A stretch of DNA of 64,000 nt from Leptolyngbya sp. FACHB-321 (GTDB taxonomy: Bacteria > Cyanobacteriota > Cyanobacteriia > Leptolyngbyales > Leptolyngbyaceae), in NCBI RefSeq assembly GCF_014695975.1, contig NZ_JACJPI010000081.1, positions 124,001-188,000 of the forward strand, in the 5' to 3' direction. Positions within the stretch are counted from its first letter, which is position 1. Each line of letters opens with the position of its first letter. The translations under genes were made by a program, and so were the position numbers. Shown here one piece after another: positions 26,806 through 36,729 of the stretch. The notes under the pieces were generated by a model that saw nothing but the letters and a program-made list of their open reading frames with translations, did not search any database and was not told where the DNA came from.

Positions 26806-27187
26806 CTAGCTTGGGTATTGTAGCCTATGGTTATCTAAACTTGATTAAGCAGTTTATTTTGAGCATATCTAAATGATGAGTACACTCAACCCTGCCCTTA
26901 TTTGATTACTGCTCTTTGTCGCAAACGCCTTCCACCCCTGTTGAATAGAAAAGCAAATAAGTAGGAGGGTCAAATTAAGCACTGCTTAGAAACCGGGTTT
27001 TGGCTGCGCTCAACCCGCTTACTTATAGGACTGAGAGCATTGAAACTTTGACGTTGAGCGCAGCCGAAACATCGAACGCGAAGTCGAGATGCATTTATAT
27101 TAAATAACTATGTCCAGCTACTTACCTGGGTTTACAGCGTTATTCCTATGATTGATGCAGTTAACCTCTTATTGTTGCAATTCATAG
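26806..27187. other. Intergenic stretch between B12 riboswitch and clpC terminator
   Basis: About 380 bases without a gene. It should hold the riboswitch promoter. GGCTGCGCTCAAC (27002-27014) and GTTGAGCGCAGCC (27053-27065) form a perfect 13-bp inverted repeat with a 38-base loop, probably a small dispersed repeat element. Confidence 0.5.
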
Positions 27188-27229
27188 CAAAAATAAAAGC
27201 GGTAGAGAATAACTACTCTCTACCGCTTT
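27188..27229 (-). terminator. Intrinsic terminator of clpC
   Basis: AAAGCGGTAGAGA (27196-27208) pairs perfectly with TCTCTACCGCTTT (27217-27229) around an 8-base loop. On the minus strand the stem is followed by a T-rich run (27188-27196). It begins 22 bases after the clpC stop. Confidence 0.9.
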
Positions 27230-27251
27230 CAAACTATGAGGCTAAAGCGCT

Positions 27252-29726
27252 TTACTCAACTGCTTGGGGCAGTAGCTCCCGCTTTTCACCTTGTAACACT
27301 TTGACTTGACCGTCTGTATCCACATCAACGACAGCAGTATCACCATCCTTAATGCGGCTAGAGAGGATTTCCTCTGCTAGCGAATCTTCCAGTAAGCGCA
27401 TAATCGCTCGACGGAGGGGACGGGCACCATAGCTAGGGTTATAACCTTCTTCAACCAGGCGATCTTTAAATCGATCAGTGACTTCTAGGGTAATGCCCTG
27501 TTCGCGCAAGCGACCAAAGACCTCGTTGAGCATGATGACCGCAATCTCTTTCACCTCGTCCTTCGACAGTTGGCGGAAGACAATGATTTCATCCAGACGG
27601 TTAAGGAATTCAGGACGGAAGTACTGTTTCAATTCCTCGTTAACTAGCGAACGAATGCGGTTGTACTGAGACTCAGCCGCATCACCTGCTGCCGAGAACT
27701 CGAAGCCCAAACCGCCGCCGCCCTTTTCAATCACCTTAGAACCGATGTTAGAGGTCATAATCAGCAAGGTGTTCTTAAAGTCCACCGTGCGACCCTTAGC
27801 ATCAGTCAGGCGACCGTCTTCCAGGATTTGCAGCAGCATGTTGAAGACATCAGGATGTGCCTTCTCAATTTCATCGAACAGAACAACGGTATAGGGACGA
27901 CGACGAACAGCTTCGGTAAGCTGACCGCCTTCGTTGTAACCGACGTAGCCTGGAGGCGAACCAATGAGCTTAGAAACGGTATGGCGCTCCATGTACTCCG
28001 ACATATCAAGCCGGATCATAGCTTCTTCCGAACCGAAGAAGTAGGTCGCTAACGCCTTGGTTAATTCCGTCTTACCAACCCCAGTAGGACCGGAGAAGAT
28101 AAAGCTCGCAATCGGTCGGTTGGGGTTTTTCAAGCCCACACGTGCCCGACGAATTGCGCGAGAAACAGCTCGGACGGCTTCTTCCTGACCAATCAAACGC
28201 TGGTGCAGGGTATCTTCCATGTGTAGCAGTTTCTCGGACTCGGATTCCGTCAGCTTATTAACCGGAACACCTGTCCATGAAGCAACGATTTGCGCAATGT
28301 CCTCTTCATCCACAAGAGGAGAAGCATCTTCGCTAGTCGATTCGTTCTTCTTCGTTTGAGCAATCGCTCGGATCTCGGCTTTGATCTCCATTTCGCGATC
28401 GCGCAACTCACCCGCTTTATCAAAGTTCTGAGAACGAACCGCATCGTCTTTGTCTTTAAGGACTTGACGCAGTTCTTTATCCAGTTCTTTCGCGGCTGGC
28501 GGAAGTTGCGAGTTAAGCAGGCGAACCCGCGAACCTGCTTCATCAACCAAATCGATCGCCTTGTCAGGTAAGAAGCGGTCTGAAATATAGCGGTCTGAAA
28601 GCTTTGCTGCGGCTTCCAGCGCTAAATCGGAGATCTTCAGCTTGTGGTGTTGCTCATACCGTTCACGTAGACCACGAAGGATTTCGATCGTTTCGTCAAC
28701 GCTTGGCTCACCAACCATCACAGGCTGGAAGCGACGCTCAAGGGCAGCATCGCGCTCAATGTGCTTGCGGTACTCATCAAGGGTTGTAGCACCAATGCAT
28801 TGAAGTTCGCCTCGTGCCAGCGCTGGCTTAAGGATGTTGGCAGCATCGATTGCACCTTCAGCCGCACCAGCACCAATCAGAGTATGAACTTCGTCAATAA
28901 CCAGGATGACATTTCCGGCAGAGCGGATTTCATCCATGATTTTCTTCAGGCGTTCTTCAAATTCACCCCGATATTTGGTGCCTGCAACCAGGAGACCAAT
29001 ATCAAGTGTGACGACACGCTTGTCTTCTAAAATGTCGGGAATATCATCATTGGCGATGCGTTGAGCCAGACCTTCAGCGATCGCGGTCTTACCAACACCC
29101 GGCTCTCCGATGAGGACGGGATTATTTTTCGTACGGCGACCCAGAATCTGAATCACGCGCTCAATTTCTTTTTGGCGACCCACAACTGGGTCTAACTTGC
29201 CGTCGGCTGCCATTTGGGTCAGGTTTGAGCCAAATTCATCCAGCGTTGGTGTTTTAGTGCGACCCTGGCTACCACCAGACGTAACCTCGGCGGTTTCGCC
29301 TAGCATCCGGATAACCTGAGTGCGAACCTTGGAGAGGTCAACACCGAGATTTTCCAGGACTCTAGCTGCCACCCCTTCGCCTTCGCGGATCAGACCGAGA
29401 AGCAAGTGTTCAGTACCAATATAGTTATGACCGAGCTGACGGGCTTCTTCTAGAGACAGCTCTAGAACCCGTTTTGCCCGTGGCGTAAAGGGAATCTCAA
29501 CGGCAACGAAGCCAGAGCCTCGACCGATGATCTTCTCTACCTCAATCCGAGCGTCTTTAAGATTAACGCCCATGGATTTCAGCACTTTGGCGGCGACGCC
29601 GGTCCCTTCTCCAATCAGACCCAAGAGGATCTGTTCAGTACCCACAAAGTTGTGTCCCAGGCGGCGTGCTTCCTCCTGGGCAAGCATGATCACCTTAATG
29701 GCTTTTTCTGTGAAGCGTTCAAACAT
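27252..29726 (-). CDS. clpC: ATP-dependent Clp protease ATP-binding subunit ClpC
   Basis: 824 residues, full length. Two Clp_N repeats at the N-terminus ([20 protein letters not shown] and a second at about 80-145), AAA domain 1 with Walker [10 protein letters not shown], a UVR-type middle segment (about 420-455), and AAA domain 2 with GPTGVGKTE and the ClpP loop region. ClpC unfolds proteins and feeds them to ClpP/R. The adaptor clpS lies 6 kb away. A strong terminator follows. The gene is divergent from nothing nearby; rimI lies upstream on the same strand. Confidence 0.97.
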   Translation of the reverse strand: MFERFTEKAIKVIMLAQEEARRLGHNFVGTEQILLGLIGEGTGVAAKVLKSMGVNLKDARIEVEKIIGRGSGFVAVEIPFTPRAKRVLELSLEEARQLGHNYIGTEHLLLGLIREGEGVAARVLENLGVDLSKVRTQVIRMLGETAEVTSGGSQGRTKTPTLDEFGSNLTQMAADGKLDPVVGRQKEIERVIQILGRRTKNNPVLIGEPGVGKTAIAEGLAQRIANDDIPDILEDKRVVTLDIGLLVAGTKYRGEFEERLKKIMDEIRSAGNVILVIDEVHTLIGAGAAEGAIDAANILKPALARGELQCIGATTLDEYRKHIERDAALERRFQPVMVGEPSVDETIEILRGLRERYEQHHKLKISDLALEAAAKLSDRYISDRFLPDKAIDLVDEAGSRVRLLNSQLPPAAKELDKELRQVLKDKDDAVRSQNFDKAGELRDREMEIKAEIRAIAQTKKNESTSEDASPLVDEEDIAQIVASWTGVPVNKLTESESEKLLHMEDTLHQRLIGQEEAVRAVSRAIRRARVGLKNPNRPIASFIFSGPTGVGKTELTKALATYFFGSEEAMIRLDMSEYMERHTVSKLIGSPPGYVGYNEGGQLTEAVRRRPYTVVLFDEIEKAHPDVFNMLLQILEDGRLTDAKGRTVDFKNTLLIMTSNIGSKVIEKGGGGLGFEFSAAGDAAESQYNRIRSLVNEELKQYFRPEFLNRLDEIIVFRQLSKDEVKEIAVIMLNEVFGRLREQGITLEVTDRFKDRLVEEGYNPSYGARPLRRAIMRLLEDSLAEEILSSRIKDGDTAVVDVDTDGQVKVLQGEKRELLPQAVE

Positions 29727-29957
29727 GGCGTATTCTTGTCACCTGCTGCTTGCCGGTAGAGTTGATTCTATCATAGACGATCTAGCTAGCAGCTTGAATA
29801 ACGCCGCCAGGAGATCAGTGATCACCGTACCTGCAACAGTGATTCGCCACTGTATAAAACTATTCCGAAGGGTGATTGTCAGTGGAAAGGGACTCGTAAG
29901 TCAAGCAGACTTTCTTAATCTCTTCATCATTAATCCATCATGCAACTGGTTCACTAT

Positions 29958-30710
29958 TTACCGATCGCTGTCTATGTCTAATTGCCAGCCTGCCTTGCAT
30001 AGACGGTCATAGACCTGCTGCTGCCAGTCTCTTAGACGCCCAGAAAACTCAGGGGTTTGTATACCACCTCGCCATAGCACCAGTGCATCTTCGCCATTGT
30101 CTGGGTAGTAGCGTCGCCGCCGTCCTGCTTCACGAAAATCAAACTTTTGATAGAGAGCCAGAGCTGACGCATTAGAAACTCTCACCTCTAAAGTCGCTCG
30201 TTCTAGTCCGCGTGCATGGGCAGACGCAATCAGAGCATAGAGCAACGTTTGCCCTAAGCCTTGCCGCTGATAGACGGGATCGATCGCCAACATAGTGATA
30301 TGAGCTTCTTCAAGAATTGCCCAGTAGCAGCCGAGACCGACAAGGGGAGTGGGGAGTAGAGTGTGGGGAGTAGAGCGTGGGGGAGAAAGTTTTGAGTTTT
30401 GTTCGCGAAGCGTCTCCGAAGGAGATATTTCAAGTGTTGAATCTAGATGTTTTTGCTCCTTCGCTCCCTCTGCTTCCCTTGCTCCCTCTGCCTCCTGTCT
30501 CCTGTCTCCTGTCTCCTGCCTCCTGTCAGCTGACGCTTTAGGAAGCCTGCCCTCCGCCTTCTCAACTACAACAAGCAGTTCACTATTAGGACTCTCTAGC
30601 TCCCGTTGGTAACCGTCTAGCGTCCAAAGTCCGCCGAAGCAGCGTTGATCAAGTGCTACGGCAGCGGGTAGTAAGTCTAGCGAGAGCGGCTGAAGTGCAA
30701 GAAAAGTCAC
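29958..30710 (-). CDS. rimI: Ribosomal protein S18-alanine N-acetyltransferase RimI-like, with repeat insertion
   Basis: 250 residues, against about 150-180 for the family. The GNAT core is intact: ITMLAIDPVYQRQGLGQTLL (acetyl-CoA loop), RATLEVRVSNASALALYQKFDFREAGRRRRYY (RimI signature) and NGEDALVL. Residues about 54-122, rich in Arg/Glu/Ser/Pro, are encoded by repeats (30345-30551), including TCTCCTG tandems and a GGAGA...TCTCC palindrome, placed in a loop between strands. The enzyme acetylates the N-terminal alanine of S18. It is divergent from lysA, 96 bases apart. Confidence 0.9.
   Translation of the reverse strand: MTFLALQPLSLDLLPAAVALDQRCFGGLWTLDGYQRELESPNSELLVVVEKAEGRLPKASADRRQETGDRRQEAEGAREAEGAKEQKHLDSTLEISPSETLREQNSKLSPPRSTPHTLLPTPLVGLGCYWAILEEAHITMLAIDPVYQRQGLGQTLLYALIASAHARGLERATLEVRVSNASALALYQKFDFREAGRRRRYYPDNGEDALVLWRGGIQTPEFSGRLRDWQQQVYDRLCKAGWQLDIDSDR
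30345..30551. repeat. Repeat cluster inside rimI
   Basis: A run of intergenic-type repeats: GGGGAGTGGGGAG-like words, AGTTTTGAGTTTT, the palindromic TTCGCGAAGCGTCTCCGAAG, CCCTCTGC/CCCTTGC words and about four TCTCCTG units. The insert keeps the rimI frame open for about 69 codons. Confidence 0.8.
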
Positions 30711-30806
30711 AAAAGTGCGTTATTTTCTGAGGATGCGCGAGAGGCAATTGTAAACTAGAGGTTACGACATAAATTACGTTACGAATCAACACTCAAGGAT
30801 GACGCA

Positions 30807-32282
30807 ATGGGATCGACTCACGCTACTGCCATGCATACTACTGGTCGTCAATATTTGGCTGCTGCGGCAGAGACCTTAGACGCACGATCGACTAGCAAGT
30901 CGCCCAATCAACAGCTTTTACCGCTGACGGCAACGGTAAACCAGCAGGATCATCTAGAGATTGGTGGTTGCGATGTAGTCGATCTGGTGCAAAAGTTTGG
31001 TTCGCCTCTCTATATATTGGACGAAGAAACGCTGCGATTAGCGTGCCGTCAATACCGTGATGCTTTCATCCGCTATTATCCGGGCGAATCGCAGGTGTTG
31101 TATGCCTCTAAAGCCTGGAATTGTTTGGCAGTCTGCGCGATCGTTGCCAGTGAAGGGTTAGGGATTGATATTGTTTCAGGTGGCGAACTCTACACAGCGT
31201 TACAGGCAGGCGTTGATCCGACCAAGCTCTATTTACATGGTAATAATAAAGCGCGTGCAGAGCTGCTGATGGCTGTTGAAGCGGGCTGCACCATTGTTGT
31301 TGACAACTGGCATGAGTTGAAAACCCTGGTAGCGATCGCAGCAGAGCAAGTAAGGAGCGAGGAGCGAGGGGAGAGAAGTCAGGAGTCAGAATTAACTCAA
31401 AACTTACCTTATACCGCACCGCCGACGCGCATCATGCTCCGTCTTACACCAGGTATCGAGTGCCATACTCATGACTACATTCGGACTGGTAGCATTGACA
31501 GCAAATTTGGGTTTGGGCTGGATCAATTAGATGAAGTCTTTCAATTTATCAGTCAGCAACCCAGCCTCATGTGCATTGGTCTGCACGCTCATATTGGCTC
31601 CCAAATTTTTGAGCTAGAGCCTCATCATGATCTAGGGGCTGTGATGGTGCAGTGGCTGAGTAAAGCAATGCACCATGGTCTACCAATTCAGGAGTTGGAC
31701 ATTGGTGGGGGGTTAGGCATTCGCTACACCGAATCGGATGATCCGCCCAGCATTGAAGCATGGGTAAAGGTGGTCAGCGAGTCAATTGCGGCAGCGTGTA
31801 AAGCGCAAAACTTACCCCTACCAAAGCTTTTAAGTGAACCAGGGCGATCGCTCATTGGGTCTGCTTGCGTCACCGCTTATACGATTGGCGGGCAAAAAAC
31901 GATTCCTGACATTCGGACCTATGTCACAGTTGATGGCGGGATGTCTGACAATCCACGTCCCATTACCTATCAATCAGTGTATCGGGCAGTGGTGGCAAAC
32001 CGGATGTCAGCACCGCTTACTGAGGCAGTGGCGATCGCCGGTAAACACTGTGAATCGGGCGATATTGTGATTAAAGAAGCGGCTCTACCAACGACGCAGC
32101 CTAATGACTTACTCGTAGTGATGGCTACCGGAGCTTACAATTACAGCATGGCTTCTAACTACAACCGCATCGCTCGACCCGCTGCTGTGCTGGTTCAGGA
32201 AGGAGAAGCCAGCATCATCCTACAGCGAGAAACCTATCAAGATTTGCTTCGACAAGACCGCTTGCCAGAGCGACTGAAGTAG
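30807..32282 (+). CDS. lysA: Diaminopimelate decarboxylase
   Basis: 491 residues. PLP lysine is K102 in VLYASKAWN. Further family marks are IDIVSGGELYTAL, GLHAHIGSQIFE, LDIGGGLGIRY, LSEPGRSLIG, HCESGDIV and ATGAYNYSMASNYN. It converts meso-diaminopimelate to lysine. An N-terminal extension of about 45 residues precedes the barrel. Residues about 181-203 (VRSEERGERSQESELTQN) are repeat-encoded and sit just before the RLTPGIECHTHDYI segment. cdaA follows 101 bases downstream. Confidence 0.95.
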   Translation: MGSTHATAMHTTGRQYLAAAAETLDARSTSKSPNQQLLPLTATVNQQDHLEIGGCDVVDLVQKFGSPLYILDEETLRLACRQYRDAFIRYYPGESQVLYASKAWNCLAVCAIVASEGLGIDIVSGGELYTALQAGVDPTKLYLHGNNKARAELLMAVEAGCTIVVDNWHELKTLVAIAAEQVRSEERGERSQESELTQNLPYTAPPTRIMLRLTPGIECHTHDYIRTGSIDSKFGFGLDQLDEVFQFISQQPSLMCIGLHAHIGSQIFELEPHHDLGAVMVQWLSKAMHHGLPIQELDIGGGLGIRYTESDDPPSIEAWVKVVSESIAAACKAQNLPLPKLLSEPGRSLIGSACVTAYTIGGQKTIPDIRTYVTVDGGMSDNPRPITYQSVYRAVVANRMSAPLTEAVAIAGKHCESGDIVIKEAALPTTQPNDLLVVMATGAYNYSMASNYNRIARPAAVLVQEGEASIILQRETYQDLLRQDRLPERLK

Positions 32283-32383
32283 TTACAGGCAGTAAGCGAT
32301 TGCATAACGCAACCTCTTGCCTCACTCACGACTTAATACTCAACACTCAACACGTTGTAGAAGCGCAGGGTTAATCCAGATCA

Positions 32384-33319
32384 ATGGGATATCTATGGAG
32401 GCAATGGCTGCTGACGACCCCTAGCTGGATGCAGACCCTACCGCTTCTCTTCGTTCAAAACCTGAGGTTTTTCGTTGATGTTGGGCTAGTGCTTGCCCTC
32501 ACTTATATGATGCTGGTCATTATTGGCGAGCGGCGTACCCTCTGGATGGTGCGTGGTTTCATTGTGCTGATGCTAGCAGCCGCGCTCAGCAGACGATTGG
32601 AATTGACGTTACTCAGTTTTGTACTGGGCAATTTAGTAATTGGTTCTGCCGTCGCTATGGCGTTTATTTTGCAGTCAGAGTTTCGCCGTTTTTTGGAGCA
32701 AATTGGTCGAGGCGAGTTGCTTCAGTTGTTCCAATCTTCACGAAGAACCACATTGAAATCTGGTAGTGTCACTGATGAAATTGTTGATGCAGTCAAAGAG
32801 CTGTCGCAAAACCGCATCGGTGCTCTGCTGATTTTAGAGACAGGTATCCCTATTGATGAGCGTGATTTTTCTGTACCAGGAGTAAGGATCAATGCCGAAG
32901 TTTCAAAGGAACTGATTCAAACTATTTTTCAAACAACAACCCTATTGCACGATGGCGCTGTTTTAATTCGTGATAACCGTTTGATTGCAGCAGGGGTTAT
33001 TCTGCCGTTATCAGAGCGTACTGCTTCTCGCCAGTTAGGTACCCGTCATCGAGCTGCTATGGGTATTACCGAACGGGTAGAAAACTGTATTTGTGTGGTG
33101 GTTTCTGAGGAAACAGGGTCAATTTCGCTAGCAGAACGGGGTACTCTAAATCGCCCATTGACCAGCAGTAAACTTAAGGACTTGCTGGGGGCACGCTTTG
33201 CTCAAACGGCTGAACGCGACACTGTTGCTCCGAATCTCCGTAGCCTTGTACATCAGCTTGGCACTCAAGTTTTAACGCTAACTGCACGGATTCTGGGTCG
33301 GCGGAAGGGTAGAAGTTAG
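32384..33319 (+). CDS. cdaA: Diadenylate cyclase CdaA
   Basis: 311 residues. About three membrane helices (30-97) precede the DAC domain. The catalytic motifs are present: DGA (190-192, LLHDGAVLI) and RHR (221-223, LGTRHRAAMGI). It makes c-di-AMP from two ATP, a second messenger tied to potassium and osmotic balance. The C-terminal tail (about 270-311) is basic. It lies between lysA and uppS, in the same direction. Confidence 0.95.
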   Translation: MGYLWRQWLLTTPSWMQTLPLLFVQNLRFFVDVGLVLALTYMMLVIIGERRTLWMVRGFIVLMLAAALSRRLELTLLSFVLGNLVIGSAVAMAFILQSEFRRFLEQIGRGELLQLFQSSRRTTLKSGSVTDEIVDAVKELSQNRIGALLILETGIPIDERDFSVPGVRINAEVSKELIQTIFQTTTLLHDGAVLIRDNRLIAAGVILPLSERTASRQLGTRHRAAMGITERVENCICVVVSEETGSISLAERGTLNRPLTSSKLKDLLGARFAQTAERDTVAPNLRSLVHQLGTQVLTLTARILGRRKGRS

Positions 33320-33422
33320 GGTAGAAGTGAGAAGCGAACGATCGCAAGCGTACGGCTCCTAAGCATCCATCTTTACCGTCTGATCGAACTATTTACATAA
33401 GCGTTTGCTGCTGGGAGAGACT

Positions 33423-34172
33423 ATGACCGTAAAGCCAACTGTTTTGCAAGAGTTGCCTGTTGACCTTGAGCGCGAACGGCTGCCAAGACACGTTGCTGTC
33501 ATTATGGACGGCAATGGACGCTGGGCAAAGCGTCGTGGTCAGCCGAGAATTATGGGACATCGGCGTGGTGTCGATGTGTTAAAGGATCTCCTCCGCTGCT
33601 GCCGTGATTGGGGCATTCAGGCGCTAACGGCGTACGCATTCTCGACCGAAAACTGGGGGCGACCCTCAGAAGAAGTTGAGTTTTTGATGACGCTGTTTGA
33701 GCGGGTGTTGCGCCGAGAACTGCGGGAGATGGTGCAGGAAAATGTGCAGATCCGCTTTGTCGGCAATCTACAAGCACTGCCCCAGTCGCTTCAGGAAGAA
33801 ATTGCTCGCTCGGTTGAGGCAACGCAGCATAATCAGAGCATCCGGTTTACAGTGGCGACAAATTACGGTGGACGGCAGGAAATTCTTCAGGCGTGTCGTG
33901 CGATCGCTACTCAAGTGCAGCAAGGGCTGCTTCAGCCTGAGCAAATTGATGAAGCCATTTTTGAACGCCATCTTTATACCACTGGCATCTGTGATCCTGA
34001 CCTATTAATTCGCACAAGTGGCGAGATGCGGTTGAGTAATTTCCTGCTTTGGCAGATGGCATACGCAGAGCTGTATGTGACGGATACGCTATGGCCCGAT
34101 TTCGATCGCGCTGCGTTTCACCAAGCCTTGACTGCTTATCAGCAACGCGATCGACGCTTTGGTAAGGTTTAG
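33423..34172 (+). CDS. uppS: Isoprenyl transferase (undecaprenyl diphosphate synthase family)
   Basis: 249 residues from ATG 33423, which has GGGAGAG upstream; a TTG six codons earlier is unlikely. [17 protein letters not shown] carries the catalytic Asp29, followed by [23 protein letters not shown] and the C-terminal [19 protein letters not shown] and [14 protein letters not shown]. It condenses isopentenyl diphosphates into the lipid carrier for peptidoglycan. The pairing with cdaA joins cell-wall and c-di-AMP functions. Confidence 0.96.
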   Translation: MTVKPTVLQELPVDLERERLPRHVAVIMDGNGRWAKRRGQPRIMGHRRGVDVLKDLLRCCRDWGIQALTAYAFSTENWGRPSEEVEFLMTLFERVLRRELREMVQENVQIRFVGNLQALPQSLQEEIARSVEATQHNQSIRFTVATNYGGRQEILQACRAIATQVQQGLLQPEQIDEAIFERHLYTTGICDPDLLIRTSGEMRLSNFLLWQMAYAELYVTDTLWPDFDRAAFHQALTAYQQRDRRFGKV

Positions 34173-34189
34173 CGGCTCTACGACAGCTA

Positions 34190-34603
34190 TTAGTCTACAA
34201 CCTTACCTCGCGCTGCCTTGATTTGACTCCGCTTGCTTTTGCTATCGAGCCGTTTCTGCTGGGAACTGCGCGTTGGTTTGCTAGGTCTACGTCGTTTCGG
34301 CACGATCGCCACGCTTTTAACCAATTCTTGCAAGCGCCTTAGTGCTTCCTCGCGGTTTTGTTCCTGGCTACGATGTTCCTGCGCTTTAATGACAATCACA
34401 CCATCTTTCGTCAGCCGCTGATCGGTCAACTGCAACAGCCGCTCCTTGTAGCGATCGGGCAGAGAAGAAGCTCCAACGTTGAAGCGCAGATGAATGGCGG
34501 TTGCCACTTTATTGACGTTTTGTCCGCCTGCACCTTGAGCGCGAATGGCACTTAGTTCAATCTCATGTGCTGGAATGAACACTGTCTGAGAAATTTGTAG
34601 CAT
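34190..34603 (-). CDS. arfB: Alternative ribosome-rescue factor ArfB (peptidyl-tRNA hydrolase)
   Basis: 137 residues. The RF-like GGQ motif is at 26-28 (RAQGAGGQNVNKVATAIHLRF), and the C-terminal tail is Lys/Arg rich (RRPSKPTRSSQQKRLDSKSKR), which enters the empty mRNA channel of stalled ribosomes. It releases peptides from ribosomes lacking a stop codon. It converges with uppS, 17 bases apart. Confidence 0.95.
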   Translation of the reverse strand: MLQISQTVFIPAHEIELSAIRAQGAGGQNVNKVATAIHLRFNVGASSLPDRYKERLLQLTDQRLTKDGVIVIKAQEHRSQEQNREEALRRLQELVKSVAIVPKRRRPSKPTRSSQQKRLDSKSKRSQIKAARGKVVD

Positions 34604-34845
34604 ACGATCTATAGCGTTTTTGTGGCGCAGTCGGGACGCAAGATGAAGACGCGCCGCTACTCTACTATCCCTTACCTAAGAGGCTAACAGCAACATGCCG
34701 TTGGTTACGCGTAGGTACTGACTACACATAAGCTTTGCTGACATCCTGTTAAGCATTTTTTTGCTTCTTAGACGCAGTGAGCGATCGCCATCACCGATTC
34801 ATTGCTAGGCTAGAAAGCAGTCATAAATATTAACAACTTGCTTTA

Positions 34846-35523
34846 ATGAATCAACTTTCGCTTAACTTAGTAGCGATCGGCATCTTTACAATCACGATGA
34901 CGAGCTTGCTAGGACCTTTAGTCAATTTATCGCCGTTGGTACCGACGATCGCCACTGCTGGGGTGCTAGGGCTAGCAACGCTCGACACCTTAAGCTGGCG
35001 GGGGCAAGGTTCAACACTGCTGCTCGACTGGCTGGCTGGCTTTTCAGCAGGACATCGCGATCGCGTGATTCGTCATGAAGCAGGGCATTTTCTGGTTGCC
35101 CATCAGTTAGGTATCCCTACCACTGGCTACACGCTGAATGCATGGGATGCCCTAAGGCAAGGTTATCCCGGTCAAGGCGGCGTGCGGTTTGACTCCACTG
35201 AGTTAGAAACTGCCATGCAGAAAGGGGAGCTACTTGATCGCTACTGCACGATCTGGATGGCAGGCATCGCGGCTGAAAGATTAATTTATGGCAATGTCGA
35301 AGGTGGCGCAGACGATCGTCAAAAGCTGAGAGGCTTACTCGCGCAACTGGGCTTGCCGCCTACTGAACGAGAACAGAAGGAACGCTGGTCGCTCCTCCGC
35401 GCTAAAACTCTGCTGGAGGCGCAGATCTCTGCTTATGAAGCACTGATGACAGCGATGACACAAGGCGCATCAGTCGAGGTCTGCAATGAGGCGATCGCAC
35501 AGCACTTGCTACAAGCCGCTTAA
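34846..35523 (+). CDS. M41-like zinc metalloprotease family protein lacking an AAA domain
   Basis: 225 residues. Two membrane segments (about 5-25, 30-45) are followed by VIRHEAGHFLVAHQLG with the zinc motif HEAGH (77-81). The rest resembles the FtsH peptidase domain (WMAGIAAERLIYGNVEGGADDRQKLR, which supplies the third ligand region). No Walker motifs are present. Similar stand-alone proteins occur in cyanobacteria and chloroplasts and are usually labelled ATP-dependent Zn protease. Whether it cleaves protein is unknown. Confidence 0.85.
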   Translation: MNQLSLNLVAIGIFTITMTSLLGPLVNLSPLVPTIATAGVLGLATLDTLSWRGQGSTLLLDWLAGFSAGHRDRVIRHEAGHFLVAHQLGIPTTGYTLNAWDALRQGYPGQGGVRFDSTELETAMQKGELLDRYCTIWMAGIAAERLIYGNVEGGADDRQKLRGLLAQLGLPPTEREQKERWSLLRAKTLLEAQISAYEALMTAMTQGASVEVCNEAIAQHLLQAA

Positions 35524-35737
35524 GAAGATGAAGGGAGAGGGCTAGAAGGGCAGAGGGCAGAAGCGGGGATGTGAAAGAGCCAAACAAGAGCCAAACAACC
35601 TTAAGCTTCAACTTGAAACTCAAAACTTTCTACCGCAAAAGCTGTTGGCATTAAAGAAAGCGGAGCATGTCTAAGAGACTCAGCGGCGCAAAGCGCTACT
35701 TAGAACTTATCTGCTTCTGCTACCCCCTGCCCTCTTC

Positions 35738-36634
35738 CTACCCCTCTAGCTCTTGTAGAAACTGACGCAATAGCCCAATGACGATCGCGGGCTGCTCCAG
35801 ATGTGCCAGTACACCTGCATCAGCTAAGCGTAAAAATGCCTTCACCGCAGACGGGTTCAAGTTTGCTAGTCGTTGACCCAAAGCAGCGCTGGTAAACTGC
35901 GTCTGTTCACCCCACAAAATAACGGTCGGCGTAGAAAGCTGGGGCAAGTAGCGGGCAAGGTCAAAGTAGAGGTCGCCCCGCAAAAAAGCCAGTGCTGCGT
36001 ATTGAGCGTTCGGCTGTTGCGCAGATTCTAGATAGGCTTGAACCATTTCTTGAGAGACGCGATCGGCTTGGGCAAACAAAAAACGCTCCAAGAAACTGCG
36101 TACAGAAACATCAGTTGTTGCACCCAGTGTGTAGATGAGCTGGTCAAGTAGTGGTGTGTTGATAACTTGCAGTGGTAACCGTCGACCAGCATCCTGCCCA
36201 AAATCAGCAAAGCCTGATGGTGAAATGAGAAATAAGGCTTTCACTAAGGTCGGTTGCAGAATGGCAAGACGAATGGCGATCGCGCCTGTGAGGGAAGACG
36301 CAACGATCGTCACTGGCGCGGTACAGGTTTTCTGGATAAATTCTGTCAGCGTAGTGAGATAATCTGCCATCTGATAATCTCTTACAGGGTGATCTGACTG
36401 TCCCCACCCCAGCAAATCGGGAGCTAAGACGCGATGTGAATCCAAAAAGGTAGGATATATCTTCGACCATTCATAAGCTGATGCGCCTCCACCAAAGCTA
36501 TGCAGAAAAAGTAGCGGCGGTGCTTCGAGTGATGGGATTGACCACGGCTGACCTACAGGTGTGTAGTAGACCATCGCCCCTAGCGAAGTCTCGACTACTC
36601 GTTGACCGATTCCAGATGGATGAAATTGCAGCAT
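35738..36634 (-). CDS. Alpha/beta hydrolase
   Basis: 298 residues. Oxyanion loop LFLHSFGGGASAYEW (about 42-56), then DLLGWGQSDHP, the nucleophile elbow VASSLTGAIA (Ala in place of the first Gly of GxSxG), a late acidic residue near LWGEQTQF and the histidine in LAHLEQP. It fits the cytoplasmic serine hydrolase or haloalkane-dehalogenase-like branch. The substrate is unknown. Transcribed on the minus strand, with lexA 95 bases upstream. Confidence 0.85.
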   Translation of the reverse strand: MLQFHPSGIGQRVVETSLGAMVYYTPVGQPWSIPSLEAPPLLFLHSFGGGASAYEWSKIYPTFLDSHRVLAPDLLGWGQSDHPVRDYQMADYLTTLTEFIQKTCTAPVTIVASSLTGAIAIRLAILQPTLVKALFLISPSGFADFGQDAGRRLPLQVINTPLLDQLIYTLGATTDVSVRSFLERFLFAQADRVSQEMVQAYLESAQQPNAQYAALAFLRGDLYFDLARYLPQLSTPTVILWGEQTQFTSAALGQRLANLNPSAVKAFLRLADAGVLAHLEQPAIVIGLLRQFLQELEG

Positions 36635-36729
36635 TATTAGTAGCGTTTAGCTTCAGCGGTCAGCCTTCAGTTTATCTAAGCTATAGCCTCAAAAGCCACG
36701 CTGCTTGCTGTTGGTTTAGGAAGCGATCG

